Of a DNA stretch of 64,000 bases, positions 38,640 through 53,960 are shown in pieces (within the stretch, counting starts at the first letter, position 1; every line of letters starts with the position of its first letter). The translations under genes were made by a program, and so were the position numbers. Below the pieces are notes generated by a model. That model saw only the letters and a list, made by a program, of their open reading frames with translations. It did not search any database and was not told where the DNA came from. This DNA comes from Ipomoea triloba (lineage: Eukaryota; Streptophyta; Magnoliopsida; Solanales; Convolvulaceae), in NCBI RefSeq assembly GCF_003576645.1, contig NC_044923.1, positions 4,674,428-4,738,427 on the forward strand, read 5' to 3'.

Positions 38640-40850
38640 TCTCGGGAGTCACGGGAGTCCTTCTCAATAGAACAACCTCAGACCACTCACCGATCATCTT
38701 CTCAGGAACAAATGCTAAACTGATGGTCCCAAAACAATTCAGGTTTCAGAAGATGTGGACCACCCATAAAGATTTTTTTGATCTTGTGCGAAATATCTGG
38801 CAGGAACCGGTTATTGGAGAAGGAATGAAGGCTCTTACACTCAAACTAAAAAAACTCAAAATGAAGCTACGTGAATGGAACTGGTCGACCTTCGGCAATA
38901 TTTTTGATAAAATCAAGGCCGCTGAAGAAGCAGTCTCTGAAGCTCAGCTTCGATTTGATGAAGAACCAAACGAGACTAGACGAGAAACTCTCAGTCGGGA
39001 AAAAGCTTTTCTCCTTCTGGCTTTAAAGCAAGAGGAAATTTTCTGGAAGCAAAAAGCTCGTGTAAAATGGCTTCGAGAAGGAGATGCAAATACAGCTTTC
39101 TTTCACACTACGGTGAAAGACAGAATCCGTAGACAACGCATCTGTGGAGTACGAAACTCAGAAGGAATCATCCTCACGGAGCAACATGAAATCCAATCTG
39201 AGGCAGTAAAATTTTTTTCGAGCTTATTTAAAGCAGAAGAATGCACAGATATGAATGATCTTCTGGATTTTATCCCTCCGCTTCTCTCTGCAGACGACAA
39301 CCATTCTCTTAACTCGATTGTCACTCTCGAAGAAGTCAAAACTGCCATTTGGGGATTAGACCCAGATAGCACTGCTGGTCCAGATGGTTTTTCAGGATTC
39401 TTCTTTAGATGCTGCTGGGATATAATCAAAACGGATGTTTATAAAGCTGTTCTAGAATTTTTTGCAGGTGTACCAATACCCCAAGCAATCTCCAGTACAC
39501 AAATTGTCCTCATTCCGAAGAACTCAAACCCCGAGACCTTTGCTGATTTCCGACCAATCTCTCTCTGCACCTTTGTAAGCAAGATCTTCACGCGCATCAT
39601 AGCAACACGTTTGCGCAGCTTTCTCCCAAAACTAATTTCTCAAGAACAAGCTGGTTTTGTTAAAGGAAGATCAATTCAGGATAATATTCTTCTGGCTATG
39701 GAACTGATTCAATCAATCAACAAAAGATGTCGCGGTTGTAATGTAGCAATCAAACTTGATATGATGAAAGCTTTTGACCGTGTTGCATGGCCTTTCCTGC
39801 GTGCTCTTCTGCTCAAATTTGGTTTCTCTCCTACCTTTGTCAATTTGATTATGAATAATCTCGCTGCCACACGTTTTTCAATTCTCGTCAATGGAGTGAG
39901 TAGCGGTTTCTTCCAACCTTCAAGAGGAGTTAAACAAGGTGACCCTCTATCACCATTGCTGTTCATTTTGACATCAGAAGGTCTATCAAGAGCTTTAGTC
40001 AGAAAGATCGGAACCAACATTATTCAACCGTACAAGAGTTCCTCTCTGGCTTGTCCGATCATTTCTCATTTGGCCTTCGCAGACGATATCCTAATTTTTG
40101 CAAATGGTAGCCGCAAATCCTTACAGAATTTGAAATCCACCCTTCAAGGATATGAACATGCCTCAGGGCAGAAAATTAACTTCTCCAAGAGTTTCTTTGT
40201 TACTTCTATTTTTGCCCCTGCTACCAGAATTAACACAATCTCTCGCGAGTTGGGTATGCAAAGATCCTCTACCCCTTTCAAATACCTTGGAATAAATTTA
40301 TTCAAAGGAAGAAATAGATGCAGCTACTATCAATATATTCTTGATGGGATCGACAAGCGTTTGCAAGGCTGGCAAAGAAAGCTTCTTTCTCCTGGCGGCA
40401 GAATCACTCTTATAAAACATGTTCTNCAACAAACGACACTGGGCTTCCTGGTCCAAACTCTGCTTCCCAGAAACTGAAGGAGGACTGGGATTTAAATCTT
40501 TGTCGGCACTACAATCTACCTTTGCTGCAAAATTATGGTTTTTATACAGAAAAGGTGGTTCATTGTGGAGCGATTATATGAGAGCCCTGCACCCAAACCC
40601 AAACATACCATCCAGATATTCTGACTCAATCACTTGGCGCCGCATGAAATCAGTTTCCTCTACAGTAGATGACAACACAACTGTTCTTGCAAATGAAATA
40701 ATCTGGAAACCTTCTTCCTCAGGAGCTTTCACCTTTAAGACAGCTTACAATCTTTTTCGACCTACAAGATGCATCACCTTGTCCTCAACACACATCTGGT
40801 CAAAAAATATTCCAAAAAAAATTTCAGTGTTCATGTGGAGACTACTTCAN
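38640..40850 (+). mobile_element. LINE (non-LTR retrotransposon), 5'-truncated, with N gaps
   Basis: The reverse-transcriptase part of a plant L1-type LINE. Just upstream of the first Met (38723) the same frame carries SDHSP (about 38677-38691), the closing motif of the AP-like endonuclease, so the endonuclease is mostly missing. Reverse transcriptase motifs follow: LDMMKAFD with D346, RGVKQGDPLSPLLF, and the catalytic FADD at residues 452-455. A single n at 40426 interrupts the frame. Sequence then resumes in another frame with the usual downstream WASWSKLCFPETEGGLG region and an IPKKISVFMWRLL motif (zf-RVT type). A second n at 40850 leads into poly(A). The single n's appear to stand for missing sequence. 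Confidence 0.88.
38723..40425 (+). pseudogene. LINE reverse transcriptase ORF fragment
   Basis: An open frame of about 567 codons up to the n. The N-terminal half is the linker between endonuclease and polymerase (coiled, Lys/Glu-rich; KWLREGDANTAFFH is a typical plant LINE motif). The polymerase follows with the GPDGF, LIPK, FRPIS, GFVKGRSIQDN and FADD motifs in standard order. Catalytic aspartates are present, but with the endonuclease and C-terminus lost the element is dead. Confidence 0.85.
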
Positions 40851-42149
40851 AAAAAAAAAAAAAAAAAAAAAATTTGGGTGGAAGATATGAAGGACAAAAT
40901 GAAAAATTCGGTATGTTCTTATAATTAATTAAATTCTTAGTAGTTTATCATAAAAAAAAAAAACGTGTCCTTTCAATCACCTTTCTGAAATGGTTTAACT
41001 ATATTGCTAAAAAAGTAAGAATTAAAATATACATGTGCTCTTGTTAACAGGATCCAGTAATGATGAGACGGTCATTTTATTAAGGAAAATACTATATTTA
41101 CTCTCATTTTATACTTTCAATTTTGACTAGCACAAACAAAATTTTTGATGTAGACACTTGTATTGAGACTCACATAAAAAAGTAGTATATCAATACCCAC
41201 ATCAGGGAGCTGAGAAATTTAGGAAGTTCATGGAGTAAAACTCCTTTATTAATGGAACATGGCATTTCACTTTATTGATGGAAAATGATGGGTCGTTTAC
41301 TTCATTTTTTTTTTATTTTCTAATTTTTCATTTTTTCAATTTTTTTTTTAGTTTCATTCTCCATTTCTTCAATTTTTCATTTCTCTAATTTTTTGATTTC
41401 ATTTTATAAATTTAATTTTTAAATAAAAATTAATACAATAATACTAAATGTATAAAAAAAAACTAACAAAAAGTCTCAATAAAACATAATACTAAATAAA
41501 CTATAACTATTTCAATTATTTTAATATATAATTTGATTACAAAACAAAATAATAATAAACCTAATATTATTATTATGATGATGGGAAAACACGTGGGGAG
41601 AATCATATACGACAAATAACACCCACATGTTTCGAATAATTCTCCAAAATAACAGGAGGAAAGAAAAAGAAGGGAGAAAAAAAAAGGAGGAAGAAACAAG
41701 GAAAGAGAGGAGGGAGAAAAAGAGAAAAAAAAAAGAAGGAAGAAACATCACAAAGGAAAGAAAGTAGGAAGGGGGAAAAAGAAATCACACCTCAAGATTC
41801 AAATATAAGACCTCAAATTACTATTGAGCACTATTCACCCACATGTTTTGAATAATTCTCCAAAATAAGACAAGAATGGAATATCGAAAATTAGGTTGGA
41901 GAATTAATTTTAGTAAACAAATTTTTTATTTACCGACTTCTCTAACTTTTAGTTTTTCCAAAAAAAAATTCCAAATTTTCACCTTTTGGAGACTCATTTT
42001 GAGATTTGATTTGCACCCCTACACGTGAAAGAGCATAACAGATATTGTATATATACCTTCATTCCCAACTCAAATGGATTTACTGATAATCAATTTTTTT
42101 TCACTCATTATATGTTTTGAGTATAAAATATATCGATTTCTTTGTCTCA
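40851..42149. other. AT-rich, low-complexity intergenic region
   Basis: Poly(A) after the LINE, T-rich runs (41290-41400) and a purine-only stretch of GGAGGAAGAAA-type repeats (about 41640-41775). Long frames there encode only low-complexity peptides. No gene seen. Confidence 0.5.
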
Positions 42150-42300
42150 TTAGGTTCAATGTCAATATCCAACAAAACATTACCTAATTTTGATTTTTGA
42201 GATCTCTATAAATAATTTTGTGCATGAAAAGCAAGAATAGAGAGAGCAGAAAATGCAGGAAAAGAGTTCTCATTTTGACAAAAGAAAATTATTGAGCATT
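42150..42300 (-). pseudogene. Chimeric receptor-kinase relic next to gene 3
   Basis: At 42150-42228 the minus strand resembles part of kinase exon 4 (the LLD..DFGLA side, including CAACAAAACATT and GAGATCTCTATAAAT on the plus strand). It runs directly into 42232-42280, which matches the start of gene 5, with ATGAGAACTCTTTTCCTGCA on the minus strand from 42273. Two distant parts of a gene are thus fused. Confidence 0.6.
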
Positions 42301-42355
42301 GAGATGGTGACTTCAAGTAAATTAAAGAAATAATCCAATTACAAAAGTGTTGTTT

Positions 42356-45583
<3,228 letters not shown>

Positions 45584-46030
45584 TATGACGCCGTACGTGT
45601 TTTTTGAATGAAATGTTGGCTCTTTACATTTTTTGGTTTGCTTTTCTTGAAGAAAATCTATTGCTTATAGATTGAGATCGAGGCTAATTAGTCAAACCAC
45701 ACACACAGACTATTCAAAGACAATGAAATCAAAGAAATTTAACATAAAAATATATATCATGTTGAAACTTGGAAGTCGGGTGCTTAAAGTCGCAGCCGGC
45801 TGCTCAATAAAGTGCTGGTGGATGAAACCTGCTCTTGTGACTTTAACTTACAAAGAATCGCTGGAAAGTAAATTCATAATTGACCAGCTTAAACCGAGAA
45901 GAACAATAGACAATTCAACTTTTTAGAAATTAAACTTGAAATATTGTGATTATCATGCCAAATGTCCGACCAACTTGATTTCACATAATTAATACTAGGA
46001 GAAGAGACAATTCCAAAGAGTACATACGTA
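45584..46030. other. 5' flank of gene 3
   Basis: The first 110 bases share TTTTTTGAATG and TATAGATTGAGA-like blocks with the flank of gene 2. The rest has no recognisable feature. Confidence 0.4.
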
Positions 46031-46250
46031 GTCTAATTAATCAATATCTTCTCTTCTTCTTGAATGCAACATCCCAGAAGCTTCACAAAATTTCTATGTT
46101 AAAATTCAGTAATAAAATTTTTTGAAGGCAACATTCTAGAAGCTTCACAAAATTTCTATGTTGAAGTTTAGGAATAAAATTTACTCAACTTTAAACTCTT
46201 CAAGCCTTTGTGTATAGGCCGGTTCACAACTTACTTACCATCATATCACC
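46031..46250 (-). pseudogene. Relic of kinase exon 3 (gene 3 subfamily)
   Basis: On the plus strand, TCTTCTTGAATGCAACATCC then AGAAGCTTCACAAAATTTCT follow exon 3 of gene 3 in order, with an internal duplication of the AGAAGCTTCACAAAATTTCT segment (46077 and 46139) and many substitutions. It continues to ACCATCAT near 46240, the start of that exon. No open frame survives. Confidence 0.65.
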
Positions 46251-47132
46251 AACACCAAGTATACCGCATCAATTAAATGGATTCTTCAGAATCTTAGAAA
46301 GCGATGAAGATTCATTGCAATTGTGATGAACCTAGCTAGGATTATTTATAAAACTCTAACTAGTTTTTTGGCCGAACCGGATATTTTAAGAATTATTTAA
46401 TGAAGTATTATTTATTTATTAAATTATCCTCTTTGTCCCCTTTTATAAAAAAATATAGTTTTATTTAACCTTATTACCTGATTTATCTCTTTGTGATCCT
46501 TTGTCGGTTAAGATCACAGGACGGATTTCTTTCACTTAAAGTGCACTTTCAAGTTTTGGTGATACGCTAGGCGACCGCCCGACGCCTAGCACCTAGGCCC
46601 TTAAGTCGGTTGTAGATGTTAACCATATGCTTGATACGCCAGTGTTCACTGCAAACATTTATCTCACATAACAATTGCTTTTGAGTAACAAACATTTATT
46701 CATACTATGTTTGATAGACTTTAAGTTTGGATTTAAATCCGTCTTTGGGTCAAATTTAAACACAATGTCAATTTACCGACATGCAGCATTATTCACTCAT
46801 ACTTTAATGAGACTATTGATCAAGTTTAAATTTAATATATAAGTCATCTTTGGACATACGCTACATATTAACAAAACAAGAATCACACCCTCCCAAATTG
46901 TCATTAATTGGGTCCACCTTTGGGTGACCACTAGAATCATGTGCTAATGATCACAAATGTTTATCAATCATTGGTGTCATTCAGTGATGCAAAATACATA
47001 CCATGTGTACGATAAACTTTTGTAAACATAAATAATTATTATTTAGCTATTACCTTGAGTGTGCCACTTTGGATGGTGACTAACACACTCCCCTTATGCT
47101 AATAATTTATTTATGTATTTAAACCTTAATTT
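46251..47132. other. Intergenic, no gene seen
   Basis: AT-rich. A short GC-rich inverted motif (CGCTAGGCGACC...GACGCCTAGC, about 46566-46590) resembles a common plant repeat. Confidence 0.35.
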
Positions 47133-47390
47133 CACTAGTACACAAAAGGCTTTTAACGTCGGCTAAAAAGCGACATTGATTAGACCGACGTTGTATGGTA
47201 CACATAAGACGTCGATTAATTTGAAAGATTTAAAAAAAAAAAAAAAACCTACAACGTCAACTATTTACAAATAAAACTCTACAACGTCGGTTATTAAATA
47301 ATAATCGACGTTGTAGGTTTTTTTTTTTAAATATATATATAATACATACAGCGTCGGTTATTACTAATAACTGTGTTGTATGTATTTTTT
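47133..47390. mobile_element. CACTA-like terminus with subterminal repeats
   Basis: CACTAGTACACAAAAGGC at 47133 is followed by repeated ACGTCGG / CCGACGT units in both orientations, including an 11-bp-armed palindrome CTACAACGTCG...CGACGTTGTAG (47280-47318). This layout is typical of one end of a CACTA (EnSpm) element. I did not find the other end or a transposase. Confidence 0.5.
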
Positions 47391-48570
47391 TTTTTAAATA
47401 TTACATTTATTTGTCAATTACACCCCACTACCCCTGAGAACATCTCATTTATACAGCATAAGGCAGTTCCTATGAGTATTTACATACAAAAGCTAGCAAA
47501 CATGAATGAAATATCAATGGGAATCAAAATTATAATGACTTCAAGGAGTTCTATTTACTTAGGAATAAAAAGGCATCTTAAACAAGTTTGAGAATCCAGC
47601 AGATTGGTGTAAACACAAAAGATAGCAATATAAAACACCTTACCTCAGACAAAATGTCAATTTTTCTTCCTGAGGGCTTGTGAACAAAAAAAAATTGAAT
47701 ATATATATGAAATTCAAAATTCCTGTTACATGTTAAGTATCAATGTGGGTGTGGGTACAAGCTCTGAATATATGATTCTCTGATTCTTCAATTAATGTCT
47801 TGAACGCTCCATTGAAGGTCCTTCGGATTTCAAGTGGCTTGATCTTCAAAGAATTTGAAGAACTTGTATGTTTGTTCTTTTGAAAGGCCTCCGGGTTCAA
47901 ATGGCTTGATCTATTTTCAAGGAGAAACTGGCTTGATCTATTTTCAAGGAGAAACTGGCTTGATCTATTTTCAAGGAGAAACTTTTACATTCAAGATCAT
48001 GGGACTTTTATGGCTTTTATTTTCATGATCATGATCTCTAATTCTCTAAATAAGCTTCAAAGCTACTTCGATGATTTTTCCTAGGATAATTACATAGAAA
48101 TGGAGATTTTATTTATAGTTGTAGGATAGAAGAGTTTTGATAAATTCAAGCTGTTTTGATATTATCTAATTAACAAATTAGATAATATCAATATTATCCA
48201 AAATCTATTTAAATATACTAATATAAAAAATAATTAAAATTAACAAATTTTTAGTGTCAGGGCTATTTCGTAAGTGCTGATATTGCATGGGCCTGAAAAG
48301 TAAACAGAAAATTATAACCTCAACGATGCCTCATAACATCAAAAATTGAATATACAAAGTAAAATAAAATTACATAATTATCGAGAATTCAGACAAAATG
48401 TCCCAGATATATCATTTTCTTATAACATATAATACATAATGATAGTGTCAAACCATATAACACATAAATCATATACAATTACAGATAATATGGACAAAAG
48501 CATATGAACAGTACGAACATAGCATCCAAATATGTTGATGATTCCAAACGTGCAATTACAGATAGTATGG

Positions 48571-48613
<43 letters not shown>

Positions 48614-48950
48614 AGTACATACATATACAACACATATGTTGATAAAAATAAGACAAAATTTGGTTTCAATATATATAGCAATGTACAGTACGTATTCAAT
48701 TCCATCATCAACGAAAGAAAACCTTCGCCAGTGATGCGAATTTCATCCATATAATATATAAAAAGAGTACGCACAAATAACATGAACAGTATGCACACAA
48801 TGGTTTCAATTGATTCTTGATTCCAGTTATTAACAAAACATCGTTCGACAATGAGAATCAATAAACTCACAATTAATTAAACCTTATAATTAAAAATTTC
48901 CAAATATCATATAAACTCTAATTTTAGTGATTAATCAATTTGTATGCAGG
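47391..48950. other. Intergenic repeats
   Basis: No convincing gene. Three tandem 27-bp units of GGCTTGATCTATTTTCAAGG plus GAGAAACT lie at 47903-47983, and an AT microsatellite at 48574-48609. Confidence 0.5.
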
Positions 48951-49380
48951 TTCTGATACCAAATGTTTAATCACAACCTTTATACCTCACGGAAGCACAA
49001 ATAACAATGAACCGCAGGTAAATTAAATCAATCAACTAAACAATGTTTGATCATAGATTTTTAATTAAAGCATAAATAAAGATAAAGCTTATTTGATTCC
49101 ATTGTAGATGTAATCTTTAGTTTGAATAAATCAAGAATGTATCACCTCCTCTAGAGTTTTCCTGAGTATTTATAAAATATGATGAAACCCTCCTCCTAGG
49201 AATATAAATTTTTTTAGGACTAGGAAACCTCATTTAAGAACCCATAACCTTTCTAACATACATTTTAACTCTTATATTTTAACAGAATGAAAGGGAAGAA
49301 ATTTCACCCAGTAATTTTACATTTATACACACTCATCATCAACATAAGTACCTTATGGAATTACAGCCTTTATTACAACA
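48951..49380 (-). mobile_element. Probable Ty1/copia-type LTR and primer site
   Basis: The minus strand reads TTTGGTATCAGAACC at about 48965-48951, close to the tRNA-iMet primer site TGGTATCAGAGCC. Beyond it the plus strand starts TGTTTAATCAC and runs to TTATTACAACA (49380), giving a possible 416-bp LTR. A TTTATAAATACTC box lies on the minus strand near 49170. No polyprotein or second LTR is present. Confidence 0.4.
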
Positions 49381-49553
49381 ATCTCTCACTTGATTCATAT
49401 GAGCACGATTCCTTTGTTATATAAATCAACGTTAGGAATAAATTATTTCTGACAACTTCAACCACACATATTATTAGAAGAAAAAAGAAAGTGCAGTAAA
49501 AGTTCTTTACCAAAAGGTAACTATTTTACAAGGGTTTTATTATTGTACATGCT
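49381..49553. other. 3' flank of gene 4
   Basis: The last part (about 49470-49553) is similar to the 3' flank of gene 5 (56080-56165), so the duplication extends past the stop codons. Confidence 0.5.
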
Positions 49554-49905
49554 CTACCTAGGATCCAGGACAGTTATGGTGCATTCGTTTCTTGAACCTG
49601 TTCCCGGTGTGCTTGAAGAGCAATCACCCTTGTTTATTCTTTGTTCTGTGAAAAATCCAGGCTCTTTTGCTTCAGATAAGGTACTATCATTAGACAATAT
49701 TGTTACCACATAAGACATGATCGGTCTATCTTCTGAATGTTGTTGCACACATAACAATCCAATATGGATACACCTTTGAACTAGAGACATATCACACGAT
49801 GGAGCAAGATGGACATCAATTAGTTCCAATGCCCTATTTTCTTTATACAGTTTCCATGCCTGCAAAGTGAATTTAGATAAATAAGAATACATATAGAAGT
49901 GTATG

Positions 49906-49947
<42 letters not shown>

Positions 49948-52530
49948 TGTAATTTTTTATGACTTACATGACCAATAAGATTGAGATTGTGGTCTGGGTG
50001 GAAAAATCCTCTATTTCTTTTCTCACTCACAATTTCCAACAACAAAACGCCAAAACTAAATGTATCTGATTTTATTGAAAATGTTCCGTCAAAAGCATAT
50101 TCAGGTGATATGTATCCGCTGCATCAAAGAAAACAATTGTATTAATAAATTTAATAGAAAACAACTGATGGTTCAACATAAATAACAAAATATAAAGGTT
50201 CTAACTATGTCCCAATAATACGGTTTGTATTTGCTCCTGTTGCATCTCCTCCAACACTTCTTGCCAACCCAAAGTCTGAAATCTTAGGATTCATATTGTT
50301 ATCCAACAAAACATTACTTGCTTTAAGATCTCTATGAATGATCCTTAGTCGAGAATCTTGATGGAGATACATTAATCCTCGTGCAACTCCGTTAATAATG
50401 GAATGGCGTTTTGGCCATTCAAGTAATATGCTCTTTGCTTCATCTACCAAAAGGATGTTAATCAACTTAAGGTTTCACAAAATATATAATGAAGTAATTA
50501 TAGTGCATTGATGTAAGGGAGAGATTAGAAAACCAAACCAAATATAAAGGTGTCTAGGCTTTTATTTGGCATGTATTCGTAGACCAAAATCTTTTCTTCT
50601 CCTTGTATACAACACCCAAAGAGCTTTACTAGATTGCGATGTTGAAGCTTGGCAATACAAATTACTTCATTCTTGAACTCTTGTAGCCCTTGCCTGGAAG
50701 TCTTTGAGAGTCGTTTCACAGCAATTTCTTGTTTGTCTTCTAAAACACCCTGAATATTTGTAATAAACAACGTGTAAATGTTATGATTGAATCTAAAGTT
50801 TTAGAAGTAGACTTAGTTTTATATACTTACCTTGTAAACAGCTCCAAATCCACCCTCTCCAAGTTTATTGTTTTCTGAAAGTTATTTGTAGCTCTTGATA
50901 TGGTAGACATTTCAAATAACGGTATTTCTAACCATTCTTTCAGCTTCATCATTTTCTCCTTACTCTTTTTGTAGAGGTACAAACCAAAGCACAGAACTAG
51001 CAAGATTATTATAGTTAGCGGTAACGAAGAACCTAAGATGATTTGTACTTTCTTCCCCTTTGAGGTAGCATGACCAGATTCCTCTGTAGTACCACGAAAT
51101 TCCTCTGTAGTATCATGCAAGTGTTAGTTGCTTCAACCTTTTATCCAACTAAATGTAGACAATTGTATGTACACGATGTCTCAGAAAAATAAATAAATAA
51201 ATACTCTGTATACAGTAGATGGAAATTTTTTGTATCCTTACCTGCAGGTATCTCAGAAGAATCGAGTCTGATGTAAATGTCTTGTCCATTCTCAGACAAT
51301 AACCGAATATCAAACAAGTCATTAAACCAAAGCAAGCAACCACTTCCTCCCTTGCTTATATCTAAACTTGAATAAGCAGTGCATGAACAATTGCTCAAAC
51401 ACTTGTGCTCACACTCTTTAAGGTTCATAGTTGTGTTAAACCAAGAATTTGTATTGTCTGGCAATTTTATCCCAGAATACTTCTTGAATCCATCTGTTCC
51501 ATTCTTGCATTTCAGAGGTATCCTCCTATGGCAACCATCGGACCAGTAATCCCATCCCCCTCTGGTATTATTCACAAAATTTTCCAAACATCCACAGATT
51601 GGGGAGCCAGCTATGTCACAGATTCCATTTGCACCACATTTTGCGTAGTTGTCACAAATATCCATTGGAGCTTTGATGAAACTGGCCCAACTTTGTGTCT
51701 CATTCATACATGTCAAGGATTGGAAATCACCAGAACTAGTCAAAACTATCCTTAGTAAAATGGAGAATGGAGTTGTTAATGATATCATATCTGGCATAAG
51801 CCTCCCTCTGATTCATGAACACTTGGTACTTGTAATGAGGATTATCTGGATTTATTCCAGGTGTTCCACTCCATCGCAGACCATTCCAGGGTCCTGTTGT
51901 GTATACCTTTTCTTGACCATTCTTTATTACACTCTGTGGGTACCCCGTTGGATCAAAATGAACTGTGAATTGCCCTGAAGATGGATCATTTTCACTCTTC
52001 CATGCCCTCACATATACCTCGTGGCCTGTCACTAAATTCCGCCCAAGCTTCATTCCTGGAAAAAAAGTATCAGTTGGGTAATCAAAACTCTGCCACAGGA
52101 AATTCTCCGGGTTGTCATCTTCTGAATCTCTCACCACAAGATTCCCTGAATCCAAGAGCTGTGCAATGGGATTCTGAGCTGATCTTGATGTGTTAGATGA
52201 CCATATAGTGTCATTCTTGGCATCAATAAGAACTAATCGGCCAGGATTAATGATCTTCAAGATAGCAGATGTTGTGTTTATGGCAGTTTCTCTGTTGGCA
52301 ATCCATATTATTGTTGGAACAGGAATTTGGTTGTACCATATACCGACATATCGGTTTATGGAACCAGCAGGGATGCTGAGAAAACCCATCTTAAAGCTCC
52401 CACCAGATGAAATGATGGTGTCTCCATCTTTGAGGAACTGAGTGGAAGTGAGTGTATCCCTTGCATGGGAAATTTTGTGCATGGAAAGCAAGAAAAGGGA
52501 GAACAAAAAATGCAGGAAAATAGTTCTCAT
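49554..52530 (-). pseudogene. S-domain receptor-like kinase gene 4, two frameshifts
   Basis: Exon layout as in gene 2: 52530-51242, 51083-50831, 50749-50539, 50443-50206, 50118-49968 and 49859-49554. Signal peptide, lectin, SLG, PAN, transmembrane and kinase motifs ([28 protein letters not shown]) can all be read. Two lesions break the frame. Exon 1 has a 7-base tandem duplication near 51762-51775 relative to gene 5. Exon 2 lacks one A in the run at 50878-50880, just before the glycine loop, where genes 2 and 5 read [13 protein letters not shown]. Unless these are sequencing errors the product stops in the extracellular region. Exon 2 also has two candidate acceptors 21 bases apart (exon starts 51083 or 51104). 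Confidence 0.88.
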
Positions 52531-52583
52531 TTTGACAACCTATCTGTTTCTAAAGTGAAATGTTTGTTGTATATATAGATTTT

Positions 52584-52945
52584 CGGGTAAATCACCAATT
52601 GGGTCCCTCAATTGTTGGCGAATTGTCAATGTAGTCCCTCAACTCCATATTCATCAATTTGACCCCAGAAGTTAATTAAATTTGGTCGACTTACTCCTTC
52701 CGGCCGCATTTCATCGTTCAACCGGTGAGACCCCGTTTAGTACCATTTTGGTCCATCAACTACTAAAATGACGTTTTGCCCCTTTTTATAACGGCGGATG
52801 GATGGGAATTGTAAATTTGTAACGGAGAACCAAATTAGGTATGATTTTACAAGTTAGAAGACTAAATTGAATACTTTTAATAGTATGGGACTAAATCAAT
52901 CAAGTATTACCCTATAATCGATGGACCAAAATGGATATTAACTCG
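52584..52945. mobile_element. MULE-like MITE upstream of gene 4
   Basis: Starts CGGGTAAATCACCAATTGGG and ends with a diverged inverse copy (GATGGACC...TTAACTCG); about 19 of 26 terminal bases pair. Flanks GATTTTC and GAATTTTC may be remnants of a target duplication. It has no coding capacity. Confidence 0.55.
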
Positions 52946-53095
52946 AATTTTCAACTTCTTAGACTTTGTGTCAGCTATGTGAATTATCCTCCACAATAGG
53001 CACTGTCACCATCTCTTAACCGATCAGAGCTTGACCTTGTGAATTATCCTCCACAAGAGGCACTATCACCATATCTCAGTTTGTATTTGCGCTGT
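52946..53095. repeat. Tandem ~60-bp repeat, duplicated at 61.49 kb
   Basis: GTGAATTATCCTCCACAA-GAGGCACT and CGATCAGAGCTTGACC recur twice here and twice at 61490-61650, and once in decayed form at about 55630-55720. They mark the segmental duplication around genes 4 and 5. Confidence 0.65.
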
Positions 53096-53960
53096 CTCGT
53101 TTAATCCAATGTTCATTGCCAAGCTAAAGTCTAAGATTTTTAGTTCATTTCAATGTCAGTTTGTATTTGCTCCTGTCTGGCTGTCTCGTTTAATCCAATG
53201 TTCATTGTCAAGATAAAGTCTAAAATTTTTAGTTCATTTCAATGTCAGTTCACGTTTGTATTTGCTCCTGTCTGGCTGTCTTGTTTAATCCAATGTTCAT
53301 TGCCAAGCTAATGTCTAAAAATTTTTAGTTCATTTCAATGTCCAACAAAATTAATATAGCTAGATTTTAGATTTTTATGAATAATTTTTAGTCATGAATC
53401 ATGGTGCAAATACAATACATGCCCTCTAGCAATTCTATTGATAATGTTGAAGCGTTTCGAGCAATCAAGTAATGCTCTCCTTCGAACATTGCTAACATTT
53501 TTAAAACAATTTACTTATTATATTTCTATTTCATGCACAAATTTTCTTGGTTAAAAGAATGCAAAGGAAAATTAAAATTTAGATGGGAATATTATACCAA
53601 ATATATATGAGTCAAGGCTTTTGTTTGTCATATATTCATATATCAACATATTTTCGTCTCCTTGAATGCACCATCTCAGAGGCTTCACAAGCTTCCTATG
53701 TTGAAGTCTAGTAATATAATTGACTTCATTTTTAAATTTTTTAAGTCCTTCCTTAGATGTCTTTAAAAGTTGATTCTCATACTTATTTCCTTTTCATCAT
53801 CCGCAACACCTTTTAACTGAAAATTTTAGATTGTAGATATAATAAATATAATTTTGTAAGATAAAATATAGTTACCTTATAAATAGGCTCACATCCTCTG
53901 TCTCCAATCTTGTTCTTGATTGAAAAGTTATTAGTAGCTCTTGTCAATATAATATAATAT
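53096..53960 (-). pseudogene. Decayed kinase half of a gene-3-type receptor kinase
   Basis: On the minus strand the order is correct: the end of exon 2 (53955-53873, GAGCTACTAATAAC then glycine-loop remnant), exon 3 (about 53815-53598) and exon 4 (about 53500-53100). Exon 4 holds three tandem copies of a ~90-bp segment (TTTGTATTTGC ... TTTAGTTCATTTCAATGTC) and loses the HRD and DFG frames. Many stops; not functional. Confidence 0.7.

Noticed and set aside
41463..41788. Hydrophobic Phe/Leu/Ser-rich minus-strand frames
   Set aside because: They read through a purine-rich low-complexity tract; three frames give similar peptides.
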